Positions 1-9,490 of a DNA stretch of 64,000 bases are shown here, piece after piece. Source of the stretch: Rhodococcus sovatensis (GTDB lineage: Bacteria > Actinomycetota > Actinomycetes > Mycobacteriales > Mycobacteriaceae); NCBI RefSeq assembly GCF_037327425.1, contig NZ_CP147846.1, forward strand, positions 248,001 through 312,000. The letters run 5' to 3'. The translations under genes were made by a program, and so were the position numbers. Numbering within the stretch: position 1 is the stretch's first letter; each line of letters starts with the position of its first letter. The notes below the pieces were generated by a model. That model did not search any database and was not told the DNA's origin. It was given only the letters and a program-made list of their open reading frames with translations.

Positions 1-112
1 ACCCCTCGGGCGTCTCCAGGGTGACGTCGGTGAGGGCTTCGACCGACTTTCGGCCGAGGCTGAAGGTCTTACCGAGGCCGGAGATGTTCAAGCCAGTGCT
101 GGTGCCGATCAT
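1..112 (-). CDS. ABC transporter ATP-binding protein, N-terminal fragment
   Basis: Only the first 37 codons are in the window. The reading runs from ATG at 112 to the left edge and gives MIGTSTGLNISGLGKTF at its start, then a stretch ending ALTDVTLETPEG. This is the usual beginning of an ABC ATPase just before the Walker A loop, most like the nitrate/sulfonate/taurine import class. Walker A and all catalytic motifs lie outside the window, so the substrate is unknown. It is transcribed away from the small gene at 248. Confidence 0.6.
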   Translation of the reverse strand, partial: MIGTSTGLNISGLGKTFSLGRKSVEALTDVTLETPEG

Positions 113-247
113 TCCCCGGACAGTAGGAGCGAAGAGTTGCGTGCGCGTTGCGTCTGTGTCACCGCGGCGTTCCTGTCGCGGCTATCGGCGTAAGGATGTC
201 GTCAAGAGTGTGGCGGCGTCGGTTCGGCACCGACGAGACTTCTCGAT

Positions 248-613
248 GTGACCATCTTCGAACTACTGCCTTCTCTGAAGGCCGCCTGCCGACCTCGATT
301 CGATCCTGCCGTGTGGCCGCCGTCGACCTGCTATCACCTGGGCCGCATCATGCTCGACGGCGTGGCCGTGGAGGATCATGCCGACTGCTACGGCACCCCG
401 AGCGTGCTCGACGGTGTCCTCGTCACGCGGGTGCGATCGGTGATCGCGGGTGTCGTGCGTATCGACGGTGACTGCGCGCGACCGGTGGACGCCGAGATCG
501 CCAGCAGGCACTCCGTCGCGCCGCGGGAGTTCTTCGCCCTCGGCGACACGAAGATCGAGTTGCCGTCGGACGTGCGTGCCGGCGACGTACTAGCGGTGAT
601 CCCGAAGACCTAG
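248..613 (+). CDS. hypothetical protein, 121 aa
   Basis: I do not recognise this protein. It starts at GTG 248, inside an ATGTGA overlap with a short upstream frame. It reads as a soluble mixed alpha/beta protein with two Cys in its first third, a central LDGVAVEDHADCYG segment, and a C-terminal IELPSDVRAGDVLAVIPKT that looks like the end of a beta-rich domain. No signal peptide or membrane segment is visible. Its last 24 bp overlap the 3' end of accD3 on the other strand. It is supported by codon use and by the absence of a competing gene on either strand, but no function can be given. Confidence 0.5.
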   Translation: MTIFELLPSLKAACRPRFDPAVWPPSTCYHLGRIMLDGVAVEDHADCYGTPSVLDGVLVTRVRSVIAGVVRIDGDCARPVDAEIASRHSVAPREFFALGDTKIELPSDVRAGDVLAVIPKT

Positions 614-2094
614 ATGTCGGTAGCGGTCCATCCTCCTCGCGACGCGATCGCCACCGTGACCACGTTGGGCGCCCGCGAGTTCGCGGGCAATGGCTCCGGC
701 TACCCGCATCGAGAACTCGACGGGTTCCTCGGCCGCGTCGGGATACTCGGGAACGATCGCGTCGACGATGCCCTCGCGCAACAGGTCTATCGAACGAATG
801 CCCTGAGCCTCGGCCATCTCCGGGGCGTGGGTGGTATCGCGGTGGACGATGGCGCTCGCTCCCTCGGGCGGCAGCGGGGCGAGCCAGGCATTCTGGGCGC
901 ACAGAGTCCTGTCTGCCGGTAGCAGTGCGAGCGCGCCACCACCTGTTCCCTGGCCGAGAAGGACCGAGACAGTGGGGGTGTCGACGGTGACGAGATCGCT
1001 GATGCAGCGCGCGATCTCGGGTGCGAGGCCGCCCTCCTCGGCTTCCTTGCTCAGGGCGGCACCGAACGTGTCGATGACAAGCACCAGCGGGATGCCGAGC
1101 TCTTCGGCCAGCTTCATTCCGCGGCGTGCTTCGCGAAGCGCACCTGGGCCCATCGTCGCCGTGACGCTGTGGCTGCTGCGGTCGTTTCCGAACACGACGC
1201 ACGAGATGCCGCGAAACCTGCACAGTGACAGCAGGATAGTGGTGTCCGATTCGCCCTGGCCGGTACCGCTCAGCGGAACTTGTTCGGTGGCAGCATGTTC
1301 GAGGAGTTGACGAACACCGGGGCGGTCGGCGCGACGGGATGCTTCCACGGAATACCATGCGGAGCGGTCGGGTATATCGGCGACGGCGGGTGCCGGGTCG
1401 AGATCTCTCGGAGTCTCGGTGTCGCCGCTGACGACCCGTAGGGCACGCACCATGAGGTGACGAAGGTTTCCGACCGGGACGACGCCGTCGATGACGCCGT
1501 GGTGATAGAGGTTTTCCGCAGTCTGCACACCGTCGGGAAAGGGTTTGTCGTACAGCGCCTGGTAGACGCGGGGGCCGAGGAAGCCGATCAGCGCGCCCGG
1601 TTCGGCGAACGTGACATGGGCGAGCGATCCCCATGATGCGAACACCCCGCCGGTCGTCGGATTGCGGAGGTAGACCAGGTACGGCAATCCGGCCTCCTTG
1701 TGGAGGGTCACGGCGCCGGCGATCTTCACCATCTGGACGAACGCGAGCGTTCCCTCCTGCATCCTGGTCCCGCCCGATGTGGGTGACGCGATGAGCGGAA
1801 GTTCTTCGGCAGTGGCTCTTTCGATGGCGGTGACGATTCGTTCGGCGGCCGCGACGCCGATCGATCCCGCCAGAAAAGCGAACTCGCAGGCGATGATCGC
1901 GACCGGTCTGCCGTCGATCAGGCCTTGTCCGGTCAGTACCGATTCGTCGATGCCGCTCTTCTCCCGAGCATGTGCCAGGTCGGCGGCGTACTCGGGGCCG
2001 GGGGACACGTCGAGTGGGGTGCGATCCCACGACGCGTACGATCCGCCGTCGAGAACTGCATCGAGTATCTCGGCGGCGGACGTTCGCGTGTTCA
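590..2094 (-). CDS. accD3: acyl-CoA carboxylase carboxyltransferase, AccD3 type
   Basis: The 501-residue protein is a single-chain carboxyltransferase with an AccD-like N-terminal half and an AccA-like C-terminal half. Seen in it are SPTSGGTRMQEG, NPTTGGVFASWGSLAH and GALIGFLGPRVY in the first half, and TMGPGALREARRGMKLAEEL, GQGTGGGALAL and PLPPEGASAI in the second. These match M. tuberculosis AccD3 (Rv0904c) closely along the whole length. The family transfers a carboxyl group from carboxybiotin to an acyl-CoA; the substrate of AccD3 itself is not settled. I chose ATG 2094 (MNTRTSAAEI) because it gives the family length, although the frame stays open to 2263. It follows the ABC permease gene after 11 bp and may be read with it. 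In M. tuberculosis it is adjacent to echA6; here echA6 is 19 kb away. Confidence 0.9.
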
Positions 2095-2105
2095 TGGAAG
2101 GAAGC

Positions 2106-3302
2106 TTAGCGAGCAAACGCCTCTTTCCACGTGACGGTCTTGCCGATACGCAGGATCGACCGCTGGTAGATCTTCGCCGCGACGACGGCGAGCGCTGCAG
2201 TGGTGGCTGCCATGATGAGCGCGGTGCCCACAATTTGATAGAGCGGTGCGACTCCGGCCGCAATTCGCAGCGGCATCATGACGGCGGAGAACGGCGGAAT
2301 CCAGCTCAGCACGTTGCTGAGTGTGCTCTCGGGATCACCCACCGAGTAGAACGCCGCAAAGAACATCGCCATGATGAGGATCAGGAGCGGCATCGTCGTC
2401 GAGTTGACGTCCTCTTGCCGCGAAACCATCGATCCACCGGCGGCGTAGAGGACTGCGAAGAACGCGAAGCCGAGCACGAACCAGCCTAGTGTGCCGGCGA
2501 ACACGCTGATCGCTGTTCCGGTCACGGTCAACATGCCGGTGGCGAGGCCGGTGCCCACTCCCGCTGCGCCGTACGCCGCGAGTTGCAGAATGCCGACTGC
2601 ACCGATGCCGAGGATCTTGCCCCACAGCAATTGCAGAGGCCGCACCGTCGAGAGCAGCAGTTCGACGACGCGCGAGGACTTCTCCTCGACGACGCCCATC
2701 GCGACATACATTCCGAAGCCGATGATCTGCGCGTACAGGATGAACACAGCCGCGAGCGACAACGCAACGCGTTGTCCCGCCTCGGGATCCGGCGGATCGA
2801 TCGCGTCGACGGTGACGACCGCGTTCGCCGTTTCCGCTGCGAGGGTTGCCTGATCGACGCCCTGCTGGGTGAGGGCAGCGTCGGTCGCCTGGGCTTGGAC
2901 GCTTCCTTCGACGACGGCTCGCAGTGCACCGGTGAGCTCGGATTCGGTGACGGCGGTGTACGCGCCCGAGCCCGTAGGGACGAGAGCGACTGCAACGTCG
3001 CCTGATTCGACGATCGAGCGAGCGGTGTTCGCGTCGTCGATCTCGCGAACCTCGACGGGATTGCCGACGGCGTCCCCGGTTGCGCTCAGGACGGCAGCGA
3101 TGGATTGGTCGCCGACGACCCCGACGACGTCTCGCTCCTCGTCGTCGCCACCCGAGAATATGGAGAACGCGATTATTCCGCCGACGATGACGGCAAGGAT
3201 GATGACGTTGCTGATGATGAAGCTCTTCTTCATCACCTGAACAGTGAACTCGCGCTTGGCGATCAAACCGATTGCGCGACGGGACGACATTTGCTGGCTC
3301 AT
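2106..3302 (-). CDS. ABC-2 type transporter permease (NatB-like)
   Basis: The 398-residue integral membrane protein has one N-terminal membrane helix (about residues 27-48), a long extracytoplasmic domain of about 130 residues, and then a block of five to six helices from about residue 175. This is the layout of ABC-2 permeases such as NatB/YhaP. The motif VVEEKSSRVVELLLSTVRP between the second and third helices is typical of the family. It overlaps the ATPase gene by 4 bp and is the last gene of an operon headed by an XRE regulator. Such pairs export drugs, peptides or sodium; the substrate here cannot be read from the sequence. Confidence 0.88.
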   Translation of the reverse strand: MSQQMSSRRAIGLIAKREFTVQVMKKSFIISNVIILAVIVGGIIAFSIFSGGDDEERDVVGVVGDQSIAAVLSATGDAVGNPVEVREIDDANTARSIVESGDVAVALVPTGSGAYTAVTESELTGALRAVVEGSVQAQATDAALTQQGVDQATLAAETANAVVTVDAIDPPDPEAGQRVALSLAAVFILYAQIIGFGMYVAMGVVEEKSSRVVELLLSTVRPLQLLWGKILGIGAVGILQLAAYGAAGVGTGLATGMLTVTGTAISVFAGTLGWFVLGFAFFAVLYAAGGSMVSRQEDVNSTTMPLLILIMAMFFAAFYSVGDPESTLSNVLSWIPPFSAVMMPLRIAAGVAPLYQIVGTALIMAATTAALAVVAAKIYQRSILRIGKTVTWKEAFAR

Positions 3303-4189
3303 GCGACGGCCTCTCGGAACAGATCGCTCAGTGATGGCTTGTGGAAGGAGAATTCGTGTACCGGTCCGGTCGCCAAGGCAGCTCGAAGGATGGCCTGGTC
3401 ATCGGTTCCCGGTGCGACGCTCAGTATCGTTCGGTCGGTGCTGTGACTGATTTCGCGGACGCCGGGGATGCCGTCGGCCCACCCGGCAGCCGCAGCCGGT
3501 GCGTGTACTTCGAGCTGTGCGTCTCCGCTGCCGCGAAGCTCGTCGACAGTTCCCACTGCCTTCATCGAACCTGCTGCGATGATGCCGACGCGATCGCACA
3601 GTCGCTGAACGAGGTCCAGCTGGTGACTGGAGAAGATGACCGGGACACCGGAGGCCGCCTTCTCTCGGAGTACCTCGCTCATGACGTCCACGGCGACCGG
3701 ATCCAGGCCGGAGAACGGTTCGTCGAGAACCAGGACGGCAGGATCGTGTACCAATGCTGCGGCCAACTGAACCCGTTGCTGGTTGCCGAGGCTCAGTGCG
3801 TCGACAGTGTCGTTCAGTCGCTCGGCGATGCCGAGTCGCTCGGTCCAGGTCGTGACGGCGGACTTCGCCTGCGCCGACGAAAGTCCGTGTAGTTCAGCGA
3901 TATAGGCGAGCTGAAGTCCGACTTTCATTTTCGGATACAGTCCGCGTTCCTCTGGCATGTATCCGATGGTGCGTCGAACGTCGAGGTCCACCGGTTTGCC
4001 GCCGAGCAGGACCTGGCCGGAGTCCGCGGACAGAACGCCGAGGACGATGCGCATGGTGGTGGTCTTGCCTGCGCCGTTGCTACCGACGAATCCGAACAAC
4101 TCGCCGGGGTGGACGTCGAACTTCACCGACTCGAGAGCGATCTTGTCACCGTACTTCTTCGAGATGTCATCGATCGTGAGGGTGCTCAT
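3299..4189 (-). CDS. ABC transporter ATP-binding protein (NatA-like)
   Basis: The 296-residue ATPase energises the permease encoded next to it. Walker A reads GSNGAGKTTT near residue 38, the Q-loop region GYMPEERGLYPKM near 88, the signature LSLGNQQRVQLAAAL (a variant of LSGGQ) near 132, Walker B AVLVLDEPFSGLDP near 153, and the H-loop SSHQLD near 190. The C-terminal hundred residues form the extra domain usual in NatA/DrrA-type ATPases. It starts at ATG 4189, overlaps the upstream membrane-protein gene by 4 bp and the downstream permease by 4 bp. Confidence 0.92.
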   Translation of the reverse strand: MSTLTIDDISKKYGDKIALESVKFDVHPGELFGFVGSNGAGKTTTMRIVLGVLSADSGQVLLGGKPVDLDVRRTIGYMPEERGLYPKMKVGLQLAYIAELHGLSSAQAKSAVTTWTERLGIAERLNDTVDALSLGNQQRVQLAAALVHDPAVLVLDEPFSGLDPVAVDVMSEVLREKAASGVPVIFSSHQLDLVQRLCDRVGIIAAGSMKAVGTVDELRGSGDAQLEVHAPAAAAGWADGIPGVREISHSTDRTILSVAPGTDDQAILRAALATGPVHEFSFHKPSLSDLFREAVA

Positions 4190-4737
4190 GGTGCCCTTTC
4201 GGTCAGGATGTCTTCAGAATCGGGGTCAGGGGTGATCCAGGCGAGAATGATTGCCGGGGAACAGATGCCGGCCGTCAGTGCAATCAAGGTCCACGTCCCT
4301 CCGGCGTACGCGAGGCGCTCGTTGTCGACGGCACTGGAGAGGACTATCAGGATGAATACCGCGACCATGACCAGGCCCTGTGTGATCGTCAAGCCGATCG
4401 AGCGAGCCTCGTTGCGCTGCTGTACTTCCCATTCGTCGAGTGCGCCGACGGGCGCGTCGCTGTGCCTGCCCGACACAGTTTGCAGCATCGTCCACACAAC
4501 GATGAAGACGACTGTCATAGGTATCAATAGGAGAGGCACCCACTTCCAGAACAGCGACGAAATGGAGAGGGCCAGAAGGATCAGAAGGGCTGCGATCACC
4601 GCGACGCACAGTGCGCGTCGGCGTTTCTGCGTGCGCCACTTGGGAAGCCAGTGGCGAGTCTTGTTGTCGTTCTCCAGGAATCGCCGGGTGCGGTAGGTCT
4701 GATAGCGGGTAAGGATGGTGGGTTCGGGGAGGTTCAT
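4186..4737 (-). CDS. four-helix membrane protein of ABC operon
   Basis: The 183-residue protein begins at ATG 4737 with a basic, soluble stretch of about 45 residues. It then has two hydrophobic helices (about 48-68 and 72-92), a short polar loop, and two more helices near 125-145 and 152-172. No enzyme motif is seen. It sits between an XRE regulator and an ABC ATPase with 4-bp overlaps at both ends, so it is translated with them. A role as an accessory or sensing membrane component of the exporter is an inference from position only. The frame is open to 5082, but the longer version would run through the XRE gene in another frame. Confidence 0.72.
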   Translation of the reverse strand: MNLPEPTILTRYQTYRTRRFLENDNKTRHWLPKWRTQKRRRALCVAVIAALLILLALSISSLFWKWVPLLLIPMTVVFIVVWTMLQTVSGRHSDAPVGALDEWEVQQRNEARSIGLTITQGLVMVAVFILIVLSSAVDNERLAYAGGTWTLIALTAGICSPAIILAWITPDPDSEDILTERAP

Positions 4738-5000
4738 GGTGCCCTTCGGAAGAGTTCGGCAGACAGTGGGCCGAGTTCGGTACGGGAGAACACCGCCTCG
4801 ACGGGCAGGTCGAAGACGTCGCAGATTCTCAGCGCCAGGTCCAGGCTCGGGTAGTGATCGCCCCGTTCGAGGGCGCCCACCGTCTGTGGGTTCACTTCGA
4901 TGAGCTCTGCCAGATGGGCTCGGCTCATCTTTCGTTCGGCTCGCAGAACTCCCACCCGGTTGTAAATCGGGAGCGTGTTCCCACGCTTTACGGGGCTCAT
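4734..5000 (-). CDS. XRE-family transcriptional regulator
   Basis: The 88-residue protein is almost entirely one Cro/CI-type helix-turn-helix. The recognisable core is LRAERKMSRAHLAELIEV, NPQTVGALERGDHYPSLDLALRICDVFDLPVEAVF. Small regulators of this kind head operons with a membrane protein and an ABC exporter in many Actinobacteria and Firmicutes, and probably control their own operon. ATG 5000 gives the expected length; an upstream in-frame ATG at 5072 would add residues that extend past the predicted promoter. It overlaps the following gene by 4 bp. Confidence 0.85.
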   Translation of the reverse strand: MSPVKRGNTLPIYNRVGVLRAERKMSRAHLAELIEVNPQTVGALERGDHYPSLDLALRICDVFDLPVEAVFSRTELGPLSAELFRRAP

Positions 5001-5008
5001 GGAACAAA

Positions 5009-5036
5009 GTGTTGTGTAAACCCAACGATCTGTCAA
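5009..5036 (-). promoter_or_regulatory. candidate promoter of the XRE/ABC operon
   Basis: On the minus strand a perfect TTGACA (5036-5031) is followed after 16 nt by AACACT (5014-5009), 8 nt before the ATG at 5000. The -35 box is strong and the -10 is weak. The position would place the transcript start very near the start codon. Confidence 0.4.
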
Positions 5037-5052
5037 CCGGTGGATACGCCCC

Positions 5053-5135
5053 AGTGGCACGAAAGAGTGCATTGGGGTGCACTTATCCGTGCCACTAGCG
5101 CGGAGCGCTTTTATGCCACTGGCGCGGAGCGCCTG
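5053..5135. repeat. interspersed palindrome with two GGA-loop hairpins
   Basis: A 44-bp imperfect palindrome (5053-5096) opens with AGTGGCACG and closes with CCGTGCCACT. It is followed by two copies of a small hairpin GCGC-GGA-GCGC (5098-5108 and 5122-5132), the second introduced by another TGCCACT. The same modular element occurs at 7693-7730 with 9533-9787, at 29674-29731 and at 30572-30630. It lies between the 3' end of the ABC-F gene and the promoter of the XRE operon. Confidence 0.85.
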
Positions 5136-6770
5136 CTACTCCTCGGTGAGACGACCGTCCTGCATGATCCAGCGGCGGGTTGCCCGGACGGTGTGGAGCA
5201 TGCGCCTGTCGTGGGTGACCAGCAGCAGGGTTCCTTCGAAGTTCTCCATTGCGCGTTCGAGCTGTTCGATCGCAGGGAGGTCGAGATGGTTCGTCGGCTC
5301 GTCGAGAACCAACAGATTCACCCCGCGTGCTTGCAGTAATGCCAGTGCTGCGCGCGTCCGCTCACCGGGGGACAGTGAGGAAGCGGACCGCAGCGCATCG
5401 TCGCCTCGCACGCCGAACTTTGCGAGCAGCGTGCGGACATCGGCGTCGGGCCACTCGGGTACGGCGGCGCTCAATGCGTCCGAGACTGTCTCCGTTCCGG
5501 TGAAAAGTCCACGTGCCTGGTCGATTTCGCCTACGGCAACTCCGGATCCCAGCGAGGCCGTCCCCTCGTCGGGAGTGAGTTTGCCCAGGAGTACCGACAG
5601 GAGTGTGGTCTTTCCCGAACCGTTCGCGCCCGTGATCAACACCCGGTCGCCCCATTCGATCTGGTTCGTCACCGGACCGAACGTGAAATCCTGACGCCGC
5701 ACGACCGCGCCGCTGAGTACCGACACAACGGTGCCACTTCGGGGTGCCGAAGCAATTTCCATGCGCAGCTCCCACTCCTTGCGGGGCTCCTCGACCACTT
5801 CCAGTCGTTCGATACGACGCTGTGTCTGACGGGCTTTTGCCGCCTGCTTCTCGGTGGACTCGGCTCGCGTCTTGCGGCCGATCTTGTCGTTGTCCGTCGC
5901 TTTGCGACGTGCGTTCCGAACGCCGGACTCCATCCAGTTCCGCTGCATCTGTGCGCGGGATTCGAGGGAGGACTTGGTGTCGGCGAACTCGTCGTACTTC
6001 TCGCGCGCATGCGCTCGGGCGATCTCGCGTTCGGCGAGGTACGACTCGTAACTGCCGTCGTACACGTCGATGCGGTGCTGTGCTCGATCGAGCTCGACGA
6101 TTCCGGTGACGGTTCGCGCCAGGAACTCACGATCATGACTGACGACGACGATCGCGGCCCTTGTCTCGACGACAAATCGTTCCAACTGCTCGAGACCTGC
6201 AAGATCGAGATCGTTGGTGGGCTCGTCGAGCAGAAGAATGTCGTACCGGGCGAGGAGAATGGCCGCGAGTCCCGCGCGTGCGGCCTGGCCACCGGACAGC
6301 GACGTCATGTGTGCCCCGCCGTCGACGTCGAGTCCGAGTTCGGCGAGCACCTTCGCGGTCCGTTCGCTCAGGTCGGCGCCCCCGAGGGCGAGCCAGCGTT
6401 CCAGGGCAGGGGTGTAACGATCCTCACCGTCCTCGGCGCCGAGCGCTTCGGCAGCTTCGTTCATCGCCTGCTCGGCGGCTGTGACACCGGTCCGTCGCCC
6501 GACGAACTCCTCGACTGTCTCCCCGTCTATCCGGTCGGGTTCCTGCGCGAGATAGCCGACGGTGGCGTCGGGCGGGCTCAGGTGGATCTCGCCTTCTGCA
6601 TCGGCGGTTCCGACGCCTGCGAGCAGCGTCAACAATGTGGATTTACCTGCGCCGTTGGCGCCCACGAGGCCGATGACGTCGCCCTCGGTGACGGTGAGGT
6701 CGAGCCCGGAGAACAGGGTGCGATCGCCGTGGAATGCAGCAAGGTCGTCGATTCGGAGCGTCGCAGTCAC
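5136..6770 (-). CDS. ABC-F family ATP-binding protein
   Basis: The protein has two ABC ATPase domains in one chain and no membrane segment, the layout of ABC-F ribosome-associated proteins. The first domain shows GANGAGKSTLL, LSGGQAARAGLA and LLLDEPTNDLDLAGLE; the second shows GANGSGKTTLL, LSPGERTRAALALL and LVLDEPTNHLDLPAIE. Between them is a charged linker rich in Arg, Lys and Glu, as in the interdomain helix that reaches into the ribosome. Members act in translation regulation or give ribosome protection against antibiotics; which of these applies cannot be told. I chose GTG 6770 because the domain starts at once (TATLRIDD), though ATG 6815 and an upstream start are possible. It diverges from the aldo/keto reductase gene. 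Confidence 0.85.
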   Translation of the reverse strand: MTATLRIDDLAAFHGDRTLFSGLDLTVTEGDVIGLVGANGAGKSTLLTLLAGVGTADAEGEIHLSPPDATVGYLAQEPDRIDGETVEEFVGRRTGVTAAEQAMNEAAEALGAEDGEDRYTPALERWLALGGADLSERTAKVLAELGLDVDGGAHMTSLSGGQAARAGLAAILLARYDILLLDEPTNDLDLAGLEQLERFVVETRAAIVVVSHDREFLARTVTGIVELDRAQHRIDVYDGSYESYLAEREIARAHAREKYDEFADTKSSLESRAQMQRNWMESGVRNARRKATDNDKIGRKTRAESTEKQAAKARQTQRRIERLEVVEEPRKEWELRMEIASAPRSGTVVSVLSGAVVRRQDFTFGPVTNQIEWGDRVLITGANGSGKTTLLSVLLGKLTPDEGTASLGSGVAVGEIDQARGLFTGTETVSDALSAAVPEWPDADVRTLLAKFGVRGDDALRSASSLSPGERTRAALALLQARGVNLLVLDEPTNHLDLPAIEQLERAMENFEGTLLLVTHDRRMLHTVRATRRWIMQDGRLTEE

Positions 6771-6829
6771 CTCTGCAGTATCCAAGACAGGGTGGGAACA
6801 GACTCGGACGGCCATCGGTTGGCATTCAT

Positions 6830-7678
6830 ATGACGTTTTCACCGGAGACCAGTACTGTCCCGACCATCGTGCTCAACGACGGTCACGCGATCCCCCAGCT
6901 CGGTTTCGGCGTGTGGCAGGTTCCCGACGACGGTGCGCAGGCCGCAGTAACGGAAGCGCTGAAGGTCGGCTACCGCAGCATCGACACTGCAAAGGTGTAC
7001 GAGAACGAAGCGGGCACCGGCAAGGCCATCGCAGAATCGGGCATCGCCCGTGACGAGCTGTTCATCACCACCAAGCTGTGGAACGACGACCAGGGCTACG
7101 ACTCGACGCTGACAGCGTTCGACGCCAGCATGGAACGCCTCGGTCTCGAGTACCTCGACCTGTACCTCATTCACTGGCAGCAGCTCGACCGTGACAAGTA
7201 CATCGATACGTTCAAGGCATTCCAGAAGCTGAAGGCAGACGGCCGCGTCGGATCCATCGGCGTATCGAATTTCACGGTTCCGACGCTGGAGAAGCTGATC
7301 GACGCTGTCGGCGAGACGCCGGCGATCAACCAGATCGAACTACATCCACGCCTGATCCAGGAAGAGCTGCGCGCATTCCACACCTCGCAGGGCATTGCGA
7401 CCGAGGCGTGGAGCCCGCTCGGCTCCGGCACTGTTCTGGACGACCCGGCGTTCGCTCCGATCGCCGAAGCACACGGCGTCACGCCTGCGCAGGTCATCCT
7501 GCGTTGGCACATCCAGCTCGGCAACGTCGTGATTCCCAAGTCGGTCACGCCGGAGCGGATCGCGAGCAACTTCGACGTGTTCGGTTTCGAGCTGTCGAAC
7601 GACGAGATCCAGCAGATCAATGCGCTCGACACCCCGGACGGCCGCACGGGCCCGGATCCGGACAAGTTCAGCAGCTAG
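6830..7678 (+). CDS. aldo/keto reductase (2,5-diketogluconate reductase-like)
   Basis: The 282-residue enzyme is a single TIM-barrel NADPH-dependent reductase. The family tetrad is visible: Asp and Tyr in RSIDTAKVYENEAGTGKA, Lys in FITTKLWNDDQ, and His in LYLIHWQ. The NADP-binding end reads VVIPKSVTPERIASNF. It is closest to the DkgA-type reductases that act on small aldehydes, ketones and sugars, and the real substrate is unknown. It starts at ATG 6830, diverging from the ABC-F gene, and its 3' end runs directly into an interspersed palindrome that may end transcription. Confidence 0.93.
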   Translation: MTFSPETSTVPTIVLNDGHAIPQLGFGVWQVPDDGAQAAVTEALKVGYRSIDTAKVYENEAGTGKAIAESGIARDELFITTKLWNDDQGYDSTLTAFDASMERLGLEYLDLYLIHWQQLDRDKYIDTFKAFQKLKADGRVGSIGVSNFTVPTLEKLIDAVGETPAINQIELHPRLIQEELRAFHTSQGIATEAWSPLGSGTVLDDPAFAPIAEAHGVTPAQVILRWHIQLGNVVIPKSVTPERIASNFDVFGFELSNDEIQQINALDTPDGRTGPDPDKFSS

Positions 7679-7692
7679 GTCGGCCGATCACC

Positions 7693-7730
7693 GGGGGCTC
7701 CGCCCCCAGTGGCACGGTTGAGTTCACCTG
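7693..7730. repeat. left arm of an interspersed palindrome split by an IS
   Basis: A GC hairpin GGGGGC-TCC-GCCCCC (7693-7707) is followed by AGTGGCACGGTTGAGTTCAC from 7708. This is the left arm of the palindrome found intact at three other places. The matching right arm is 1.8 kb away, starting at 9533, on the other side of the IS1182-type element. Confidence 0.82.
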
Positions 7731-7808
7731 ACGGGCTGTTGCGTTTTGATGGTGGGGTGTCTCGAGTGTCGAGGCACCCCATTGTCGGTGGTGGGGAACA
7801 ATGGGGTG

Positions 7809-9444
7809 GTGGCGAAGGGTTATCGACCGGTCGATCGTGATCAACAGTTTCTGATTCCACCGGATATGCGGGAGTGGCTTTCTCCGACGCATCCGGTGTG
7901 GACACTGATCGAGATCGTCGACCGGCATCTGGACACCTCGGTCTTTCATGCCGGTCGACGCACCGGCGGTGTCGGCCGCGCCGGCTACAACCCGGACATG
8001 CTGCTGACACTGTTGATCTGGGCCTGGTCGAAGGGGATGCGGTCCTCACGTCAGATCGAATCGGCCTGCACCGATGTGGTGTCCTACCGGGTCATCTGCG
8101 CCGGTGATGCCCCCGACCACGCCACGATTTCGCGTTTCCGCAAGGACAACCACGGCGCCTGCGAGGAACTGTTCACCCAGGTGTTGACGGTGGCCGCGCG
8201 GGTCGGGTTGGGGTCGTTGGGCACGATCGCTCTCGACGGCGTCAAGATCGCCTCGAACGCCTCGATCAACGCCAACCGCAGTGCGGAGGGACTACGAGCT
8301 GCTGCCGACGCCGAAGCGGCGCAGGCCAGGGCACGCAGGATCGCTGCAGCAGCGGTCCAAGCACATGCCGATGTCGATGCCGCCGAGGACGAACTCTACG
8401 GCGAGGACGATCCCGGGCCGGGTCAGGTGCCCGAAGAGTTGGCCGACCCGACTTCACGTGCGAAGCGGATCGCCGAAGCATTGGCACAGATCAAGGCCGA
8501 AGAGCAGGCCCGCGAGAGCGCGCGGAACGCTGCCGCCGAAGGTCATCTCGAGCAGCTCGATGCAGGACGCTTCCCGGTAGGGCGGGTCCCGGTCGCCGCG
8601 CGTGTGGACGCTGCGCGGACACGTCTCGCTCGTGAAATCGCACGCCGTGAGGTCGTCGAGACCCGGTATCGGCAGCGGGCCGCGCCGCGGCGGCGAGCGG
8701 CGGGAAGGCGAAGGGCAAGGTTCCGGTTCCGGCCGAGGAGCATCATCGTGTCGTCGCTGCACGCTCGGCGGTGGCGAAGGCGACCGCCGAGCAGGCTGCC
8801 CGTGAGCACAAGACTCCACCGGTGCTGCGCCGCAACATCACCGATCCGCAGTCTCGATGCAACCACTGCGTGGCGGCGGGTGGGTGCAGGGTTACAACTG
8901 CCAAGCCTTCACCGCCGAGGACGGCATCATCATCGCCACCGGTGTCGGTACCAGTTCCGCTGATGTCACCTACTACCAACAGATGGTGCGCAAAGCAGTC
9001 GATGCGGCGACACTGATCGCTGAGAATGCACCGCCGCAGGCTCCGGCTCCCTCGATCGGGATCATGCTTTTCGATGCTGGTTACTGCTCGATCGACAACC
9101 TCGACGCACCAGGCCCGGACCGGTTGATCGCTACCGGGAAGTCCCGCGATCTCGAAGCCGCCGCTACCGCGGCGCCATCATCCGATCACGCACCGGCACC
9201 AGGCAATTCGATCACTCGGATGGCCGAACGGCTGGCCACCGCCGAGGGCATCGACACCTACCGAAAACGCTCCCACATCGCCGAGACACCGTTCGGGCAT
9301 GCCAAACACAACCTCGGATTCCGGCGCTTCACCAGCCGAGGGCTCGATCGAGCAACGAGCGAATGGTCCTTCCATGCCGCCGTGCACAACATCAGCAAGA
9401 TTCTCACCCACCTGGCCGCCGCACCCACCGCAGCCCTGGCCTGA
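7809..9444 (+). pseudogene. IS1182-family transposase, two frameshifts
   Basis: The first frame gives a typical IS1182 N-terminus (MAKGYRPVDRDQQFL, then YNPDMLLTLLIWAWSKGMRSS, and the first catalytic Asp in GTIALDGVKIASNAS). The reading passes to the next frame near 8680, where the expected KAKGKVPVPAEEHHR appears. It changes frame again near 8852, after ITDPQSR, to continue with GGWVQGYNCQAF and the C-terminal DAGYCS and TPFGHAKHNLGFRRF motifs. Two shifts make a full-length product impossible without recoding, so I call it a pseudogene. Sequencing errors are the other explanation. The start may be GTG 7809 or further upstream. Confidence 0.8.
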
Positions 9445-9454
9445 GAGCAGAAAA

Positions 9455-9490
9455 AAGGGGCGACCCGGGCACGAACCCGGGCCACCCCTT
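9455..9490 (+). terminator. GC-rich hairpin at IS right end
   Basis: Eleven bases after the transposase stop, AAGGGG and CCCGGG are followed by a six-base loop and then CCCGGG and CCCCTT. They form a long stem with two internal mismatches and an A-run just before it. It would end transcription leaving the transposase and, with a T-pair on the other strand, could act in both directions. Confidence 0.6.

Noticed and set aside
423..2030. A 535-codon minus-strand frame overlapping accD3.
   Set aside because: It is Arg-rich and has no domain; accD3 explains the region in another frame.
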